DNA of 6,638 nucleotides from an uncultured Prochlorococcus sp. (lineage in GTDB: Bacteria; Cyanobacteriota; Cyanobacteriia; PCC-6307; Cyanobiaceae). Within the stretch, counting starts at the first letter, position 1, and each line of letters opens with the position of its first letter. The notes beneath the pieces are model-generated. The model was not told the DNA's origin and did not search any database. It saw nothing but the letters and a program-made list of their open reading frames with translations. Below are positions 6,305 to 6,638 of this stretch, in pieces. The position numbers and the translations under genes were made by a program. The DNA is taken from positions 1-6,638 of the forward strand of contig CACGEL010000035.1 in the NCBI GenBank assembly GCA_902572065.1, read 5' to 3'.

Positions 6305-6638
6305 TTAAGAGTGTATCCAATCTACTCTTATATTTTTTCTACTATTTAGATAACGGTCTATAGACATGGCTGCAATGCACCCATCTGATGCTGCTACTAC
6401 AGCTTGCTTGAAAGGTGTATTCCTTATGTCACCAATAGCCCATACACCATCGGAATTTGTAGACATGAAATCATCAACAATTACTCCTCCATCTTCCTTT
6501 AAAGCAATTTGATCTCCTAAAAAATCAGTAATTGGCTTAGAACCACTCATGTATACGAAGACTCCATCTAAATCAAGATTGATCGGCCCTTCTTCTTGTT
6601 TATTCTTCACAACAACACCATTTACTCCCATATCATTT
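6305..6638 (-). CDS. trxB: Thioredoxin-reductase-like flavoprotein, C-terminal part only
   Basis: The last 111 or so codons of a minus-strand gene that enters from the right edge; the frame stays open to 6638, so the Met at 6631 is internal. The text GVFVYMSGSKPITDF (from 6565 leftward) is the end of the FAD/NAD(P) fold of the low-molecular-weight thioredoxin reductase family. Near the C-terminus, GVWAIGDIRNTPFKQAVVAA followed by DGCIAA (about 6368-6448) is the FAD-binding GD motif plus helix diagnostic of that family. No thioredoxin domain is fused at the C-terminus, so it is not NTRC. The CxxC redox centre and pyridine-nucleotide motif lie outside the window. It may thus be a classical NADPH thioredoxin reductase or one of the variant flavin-dependent disulfide reductases known from marine picocyanobacteria. 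It converges on the bicarbonate operon, with 22 nt between stop codons. Confidence 0.8.
   Translation of the reverse strand, partial: NDMGVNGVVVKNKQEEGPINLDLDGVFVYMSGSKPITDFLGDQIALKEDGGVIVDDFMSTNSDGVWAIGDIRNTPFKQAVVAASDGCIAAMSIDRYLNSRKNIRVDWIHS
6306..6340 (+). terminator. Probable intrinsic terminator of the bicarbonate operon
   Basis: TAAGAGT (6306-6312) pairs perfectly with ACTCTTA (6324-6330) across an 11-nt loop, and TATTTTTTCT follows at once (6331-6340). This is a weak, AT-rich hairpin plus T-tract of the kind expected in low-G+C cyanobacteria. It starts 24 nt after the sbtB stop and lies inside the 3' coding end of the convergent reductase gene. A competing pairing of ACTCTT (6300-6305) with 6307-6312 is also possible. 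Confidence 0.4.

Noticed and set aside
6305..6631. Met at 6631 as the start of a 108-residue gene
   Set aside because: The frame continues to the window edge and the text begins in the middle of a reductase fold, so it is a partial gene.

Overview
The window is AT-rich bacterial chromosome, very probably from a high-light Prochlorococcus or a close marine picocyanobacterium. Three things point there: the low G+C, the HemB, BicA-type SulP and SbtA/SbtB proteins as a set, and very compact gene packing. Assignment to genus rests on protein recognition and composition, not on a database search.

Left half, minus strand (read right to left): hemB (2107-3108), a small VOC/glyoxalase-fold protein (1658-2050), then mutS2 (1-1644, running off the left edge and lacking its C-terminal third). 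Gaps are 56 and 13 nt, so they are probably one transcription unit that mixes tetrapyrrole synthesis, a small metalloenzyme-like protein and a DNA-junction/ribosome ATPase.

A 229-nt divergent spacer (3109-3337) follows. It holds a good sigma-70-type promoter and a strong Shine-Dalgarno sequence, both pointing right.

Right half, plus strand: a compact inorganic-carbon uptake operon. It encodes a BicA-like SulP bicarbonate transporter (3338-4993), an SbtA-like transporter (5000-5998) and an SbtB-like PII-family regulator (6001-6282), separated by 6 and 2 nt. The combination implies one transcript carrying two Na+-dependent bicarbonate importers of different families plus a nucleotide-sensing gate, to supply the cytoplasmic HCO3- pool for carboxysomes. 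The SbtA is shorter than the classical one and differs at the presumed substrate site. The SbtB lacks the C-terminal cysteine loop of the Synechocystis protein.

Right edge, minus strand and convergent: the C-terminal part of a thioredoxin-reductase-like flavoprotein (6305-6638). A probable terminator for the carbon operon lies inside its 3' coding end.

Nothing in the window looks like a mobile element, CRISPR array, tRNA or rRNA. The only stretch without a gene longer than 60 nt is the hemB/sulP spacer.
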